NCBI GenBank assembly: GCA_903848645.1
Contig: CAINGU010000078.1
Span: forward strand, 1 to 64,000
DNA: 64,000 bases
Source of the DNA: an uncultured cyanobacterium
GTDB lineage: Bacteria; Cyanobacteriota; Cyanobacteriia; Cyanobacteriales; Nostocaceae
Direction: 5' to 3'
The position numbers and the translations under genes were made by a program. Of this stretch, positions 60,645 to 64,000 are shown one piece after another. Every line of letters starts with the position of its first letter. Position 1 is the stretch's first letter. The notes under the pieces are model-generated. The model was not told where the DNA came from. It did no database searches and saw nothing but the letters and a program-made list of their open reading frames with translations.

Positions 60645-61922
60645 ATGACATCAACTCTGCTAAATTTTCCGCGTCTTAACGCACCAAATGTACATCTACT
60701 ACCCAATGGTTTAACCATTATCGCCGAACAAATGCCAATAGACGCGGTTAATCTCAACTTATGGGTAAAAACCGGTTCTGCAATGGAGTCAGATGCTATT
60801 AATGGCATGGCTCATTTTTTAGAACACATGATTTTTAAAGGCACACAGAAGCTAATTAGTGGTGAATTTGAACGCCGCATTGAAGAGCGCGGGGCTGTAA
60901 CTAATGCTGCCACTAGCCAAGATTATACTCATTATTATACCACAACTGCGCCTAAAGATTTTGCCGAATTAGCACCTTTGCAAATAGATGTTGTCTGCAA
61001 TCCTAGTATTCCTGATGATGCTTTTGAAAGAGAACGTTTAGTAGTTTTAGAAGAAATTAGACGTTCTGAGGATAACCCCCGCCGACGGATTTATCGTCAT
61101 GCAATGGAAACCGCTTTTGATTCCTTACCTTATCGTCGTGCTGTCCTTGGACCTGAAGCAGTTATTTCTCAAGTTAAACCGCAACAAATGCGAGATTTTC
61201 ATGCTCATTGGTATCAACCTCAGTCAATTACAGCAGTAGCTGTAGGTAATTTACCAGTAGAAGAATTAGTAGAAATTATCGCGGAAGAATTTAGTAAAAA
61301 TCATCAACAAACAATCAACAAACTAACACCAATAGCGGCAATTCCTGAACCTGCATTTACACAAGTTGTGCGCCGGGAATTTGTTGATGAAACTCTCCAA
61401 CAAGCCAGATTAGTGATCATGTGGCGAGTACCTGGATTGATAGAATTAGATGAAACTTATGCACTTGATGTTTTAGCAGGAATTTTAGGACATGGGAGAA
61501 CATCGAGATTAGTGCGAGATTTACGGGAAGAACGGGGATTAGTATCTTCGGTTTCTGTCAGTAATATGAGTAATTTATTGCAAGGTGTATTTTCAATTTC
61601 CGCCAAGTGTGATGTCGAAAACTTAGCGGCTGTAGAAGAAATTATCGTTCAACATCTTCGCACCTTACACATAGAATTAGTCAAAGAATTAGAAATTGCC
61701 CGGGTTCGACAACGTGTCGCCAATCGCTTTATATTTGGGAATGAAACACCAAGTGATCGTGCTGGGTTGTATGGTTATTATCAGTCATTAATTGGTGACT
61801 TAGAACCAGCTTTTAATTACCCCCAATATATTCAAGCACAGGAAGCAACTGATTTAATGAAAGCGGCTACATATTATCTTTCACCTGATGCTTATGGTGT
61901 CGTTGTCATCAAACCTGTTTAG
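60645..61922 (+). CDS. M16-family zinc peptidase
   Basis: 425 residues. The inverted zinc motif is in GMAHFLEHMIFKGT (HxxEH, ~56-60), with the third ligand Glu expected in VVLEEIRRSEDNPRRR (~133). The R/Y pair (AGLYGYYQSLIGD) of the C-terminal domain is present, so this is an active-type subunit. M16 enzymes degrade peptides and cleave targeting sequences; in cyanobacteria they work as heterodimers with a second, inactive subunit, which is not adjacent here. Confidence 0.92.
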   Translation: MTSTLLNFPRLNAPNVHLLPNGLTIIAEQMPIDAVNLNLWVKTGSAMESDAINGMAHFLEHMIFKGTQKLISGEFERRIEERGAVTNAATSQDYTHYYTTTAPKDFAELAPLQIDVVCNPSIPDDAFERERLVVLEEIRRSEDNPRRRIYRHAMETAFDSLPYRRAVLGPEAVISQVKPQQMRDFHAHWYQPQSITAVAVGNLPVEELVEIIAEEFSKNHQQTINKLTPIAAIPEPAFTQVVRREFVDETLQQARLVIMWRVPGLIELDETYALDVLAGILGHGRTSRLVRDLREERGLVSSVSVSNMSNLLQGVFSISAKCDVENLAAVEEIIVQHLRTLHIELVKELEIARVRQRVANRFIFGNETPSDRAGLYGYYQSLIGDLEPAFNYPQYIQAQEATDLMKAATYYLSPDAYGVVVIKPV

Positions 61923-61992
61923 AGGTTGTTTGAAAAGTATTATATGAAACCCATAATCTCCAAAAACCTAACCCCCCTACCTCCCTTTCCTA

Positions 61993-62126
61993 CCTCTCCC
62001 TAACCCTCTCCTAAGAGGAGAGGGAAGCGGAAAAACTTTTGTTAGCTGGAATGGAGGTTTTAAAGCCTCTCCAGTATTAAATGTTATTCCTTTCCCCTCT
62101 CCTAAAAGGAGAGGGTTAGGGAGAGG
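61993..62126. repeat. Inverted-repeat element, 134 bp
   Basis: The 20-base arms at 61993-62012 and 62107-62126 (CCTCTCCC..TCTCCT and its complement) are exact complements. Each arm also forms its own hairpin (CCCTCTCCT/AGGAGAGGG at 62004-62024 and 62095-62115). The core carries AT-rich unique sequence. Typical of non-autonomous repeats. The 338-base gap 61923-62260 also has TAGTCAT heptamers and no gene. Confidence 0.8.
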
Positions 62127-62260
62127 TGCAGGGGAGAGGTTTACCAGAGGGGTCTGTTTACACATTAAAAACTTTTAAAACATCCTCTTAGTCATTAGTC
62201 ATTAGTTATTGCTAATCTATTCTTAACAATTGACAACTGACCACTAACCATTGACAAACT

Positions 62261-63127
62261 ATGATTTGGACTGAAATTGATACCCATATTAGTCAGATTA
62301 CTGGCGAAAAATTTGTAAGTCACCAGCATTTATCTATAAGTGGTGGATGTATTAACGAAGGTTATGCTGTCAGTAATGGTAAATTGACTTACTTTGTTAA
62401 ACTTAACCAAGCTTCTCAAGCAGGAATGTTTGCAGCAGAGATGCTGGGTTTACAACAAATGTATACCACCGGAACTATCCGCGTTCCCAAACCATTATGT
62501 TCGGGAATTACAGGCAATTCTAGCTATATTGTTATGGAATGGCTAGAAATGACCAGCGGTAACAACAAATCTTGGCAAGAAATGGGGCGTAAATTAGCAA
62601 CTATGCACAAAACTACCAGTAATCAAGGTTTTGGCTGGGATATGAATAATACCATCGGTTCTACACCCCAAATCAATAATTTCCATACCTCTTGGATTGA
62701 ATTTTATACTCAACACCGTCTAGGTTATCAATTTAAGTTAGCAAAAGAACGCGGTGGTAGTTTTCCGTTAGAAGATCAGTTATTAGCAACTATTCCCAAA
62801 TTATTAGCAAATTATCAAGTTCAACCCTCTTTAGTCCATGGAGATTTATGGGGAGGAAATGCAGGTTTTACTGTTGAAGGTGAACCAGTAATTTTTGATC
62901 CTGCAACTTATTTTGGCGATAGAGAAGTTGATATTGCAATGACAGAATTATTTGGAGGTTTTCCACCAACTTTTTATGAAGGTTATGAAGAAGTATTTCC
63001 TTTACATAAAGGATATGAAACCCGAAAAACACTTTATAATTTATATCACGTTTTGAATCATTTTAATTTATTTGGTGGTGGTTATAGTTCTCAAGCTAAT
63101 CGGATGATTGAAAAGATTTTAAACTAA
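62261..63127 (+). CDS. Fructosamine/ketosamine-3-kinase family protein
   Basis: 288 residues of the FN3K family. Start IWTEIDTHISQITGEKFVSH, then SGGCINEGYAVSN (nucleotide loop), FVKLNQ (Lys), MEWLEM and catalytic VHGDLWGGNAGF with VIFDPATYFGDREVDIAM (metal-binding Asp). These kinases phosphorylate sugar adducts on proteins or amines so that they fall off (deglycation repair). Single gene with its own promoter region. Confidence 0.92.
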   Translation: MIWTEIDTHISQITGEKFVSHQHLSISGGCINEGYAVSNGKLTYFVKLNQASQAGMFAAEMLGLQQMYTTGTIRVPKPLCSGITGNSSYIVMEWLEMTSGNNKSWQEMGRKLATMHKTTSNQGFGWDMNNTIGSTPQINNFHTSWIEFYTQHRLGYQFKLAKERGGSFPLEDQLLATIPKLLANYQVQPSLVHGDLWGGNAGFTVEGEPVIFDPATYFGDREVDIAMTELFGGFPPTFYEGYEEVFPLHKGYETRKTLYNLYHVLNHFNLFGGGYSSQANRMIEKILN

Positions 63128-63220
63128 TAGATTGAAGAAGGAGTCAGTAGCCAGGAGTCAGGAGTCAGCATAAATTACTGGGGGATTCCTACCCATACCC
63201 ACCACTAATTAATAGAAAAT

Positions 63221-64000
63221 TCATTTCTGAAAGTATCTCAATTGATACTGGTTTTGAAATTTGTCAATATAGGCAATATTGTCTATTTCTAACTTTGATA
63301 ATAATTTATTCATGGGAAATTCTTCTGGTGCATATTGGGGAATATACCAAGACTGTTTATTAAAGTAATCTTGTAAGCCTGGATTCTCAAAACGACGACC
63401 ATAGATGGCAAAAATCGTATTTCGCATAATATCTAATTCATAACCATTTTTGCCAAATAAATCTACATCCGTGACTGGCCTTTCTGACAACCAAGCATAA
63501 TTGTTGACAGTTGGATTGGTTTCTGGGGTTACTTGTGGGGTAAGACTTGGTGTGATTAATTCAGGATTTGTCGTTGTTGGATTTGATGATGCTTCTGAAG
63601 TTGGTACAACCGCAGGAGTATCTGTAACTGTTGGTGTTTGTATCGTTCTTGTTGCAGAAATTGCTATCTCAGTTTCGGTGGTAGATTGGGAAGATTTTGT
63701 TAATAATGGACTAATAATTACTGATGCACCAATTAACCCCCCGACAATTAAACTACCCATGAGAATAGTCTTTTGAGAATTAGTTTGACCGTTATTTGGG
63801 GAAGGAATAGCTGATTGTTGGATTGTAGATATGAGATTGTTAACAATAGATGGCGCTTGGGTAAAAACAAGAGGATTTCCTAAATTTTGTAAAGCTTCTA
63901 GCATATCTTTTGCAGTATGATAGCGATCGCGTGGATGATAAGCGATCGCTTTATCAATTACCCTGGCTATAATTGGATCTAAATTACTAGTATATTGTCG
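63221..64000 (-). CDS. C-terminal part of a Ser/Thr protein kinase with YARHG domain (partial)
   Basis: The frame is open to the window edge. The first visible residues (DPIIARVIDKAIAYHPRDRY, HTAKDMLEALQ) are the end of a Hanks-type kinase domain. Then a linker, one membrane segment (TILMGSLIVGGLIGASVIIS), a Thr/Pro-rich extracellular stalk and a YARHG domain (NTIFAIYGRRFENPGLQDYF, then SWYIPQY). The kinase core lies beyond 64000. YARHG domains are thought to bind cell-envelope ligands, so it would be an envelope-sensing kinase. Confidence 0.85.
   Translation of the reverse strand, partial: RQYTSNLDPIIARVIDKAIAYHPRDRYHTAKDMLEALQNLGNPLVFTQAPSIVNNLISTIQQSAIPSPNNGQTNSQKTILMGSLIVGGLIGASVIISPLLTKSSQSTTETEIAISATRTIQTPTVTDTPAVVPTSEASSNPTTTNPELITPSLTPQVTPETNPTVNNYAWLSERPVTDVDLFGKNGYELDIMRNTIFAIYGRRFENPGLQDYFNKQSWYIPQYAPEEFPMNKLLSKLEIDNIAYIDKFQNQYQLRYFQK

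Overview
The window comes from a filamentous, probably heterocyst-forming cyanobacterium (order Nostocales). Seen directly: photosystem II PsbX, Ycf51, Ycf66, CGLD27, a CcsA-type cytochrome c assembly protein, a cyanobacterial chorismate lyase, a cyAbrB regulator, a CrtD-type carotenoid desaturase and a complete hmp (hormogonium motility) chemotaxis locus. GCGATCGC (HIP1) octamers are frequent, the DNA is AT-rich, and many intergenic gaps hold heptanucleotide tandem repeats of the STRR type known from heterocystous genera. The genus cannot be fixed from sequence reading alone. Layout. 0-3.5 kb: a sulfide/persulfide detoxification set (TauE exporter, rhodanese, MBL-fold persulfide dioxygenase) divergent from a BigR-like ArsR regulator, then ycf51. 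3.6-8.7 kb: an iron alcohol dehydrogenase relative and a class I aminotransferase, then an accessory patch with an orphan antitoxin beside a ruined PIN toxin, a GC-rich secreted coiled-coil gene, a DUF433/DUF5615 toxin-antitoxin pair and a lone arsenite-type ArsR. 8.8-12.4 kb: initiator tRNA, asparaginase, CGLD27, RsfS, glycosyltransferase. 12.6-13.4 kb: a transposase scar next to a broken, internally deleted kdpD. 13.4-15.3 kb: dnaG. 15.4-35.3 kb: a signalling and motility block. Its first part carries a roadblock protein, an MglA-like GTPase, a DUF4388/PATAN protein, a V4R-like protein and a protoglobin, all on the minus strand. A NarL-type two-component pair follows, then hmpA-B-C-D-E (PATAN-CheY, CheY, CheW, MCP, CheA) on the minus strand with hmpF divergent from hmpA. 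35.3-50 kb: core genes (tilS, fatty-acid hydroxylase relative, ccsB, chorismate lyase, tRNA-Leu, accC, yggT, psbX, ycf66, two TolB-like lipoproteins, sdhB, cyAbrB, CPBP protease, hslO) and a 1.3-kb gene-free stretch that ends a probable structured RNA with a strong terminator. 51.8-60.5 kb: a second accessory patch with HicAB, crtD, Uma2 nuclease, Phd-like antitoxin, VapBC, a HEPN RNase-like protein, a HerA-type ATPase that lost its 5' end, a MITE-like palindromic element and three unrecognised cyanobacterial genes. 60.6-64 kb: M16 peptidase, fructosamine kinase family protein and the end of a Ser/Thr kinase with a YARHG domain. How the genes work together: the hmp set is the receptor-kinase-regulator system that steers type IV pilus motility in hormogonia (established for Nostoc). 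The neighbouring MglA/MglB-like, PATAN, V4R and globin cluster looks like a second switch built from pieces linked elsewhere to pilus polarity, with a possible haem gas or redox sensor. That link is inference, and it is the best candidate here for an undescribed system. The runner-up is the HEPN/HerA/three-gene block, which is partly decayed in this genome.
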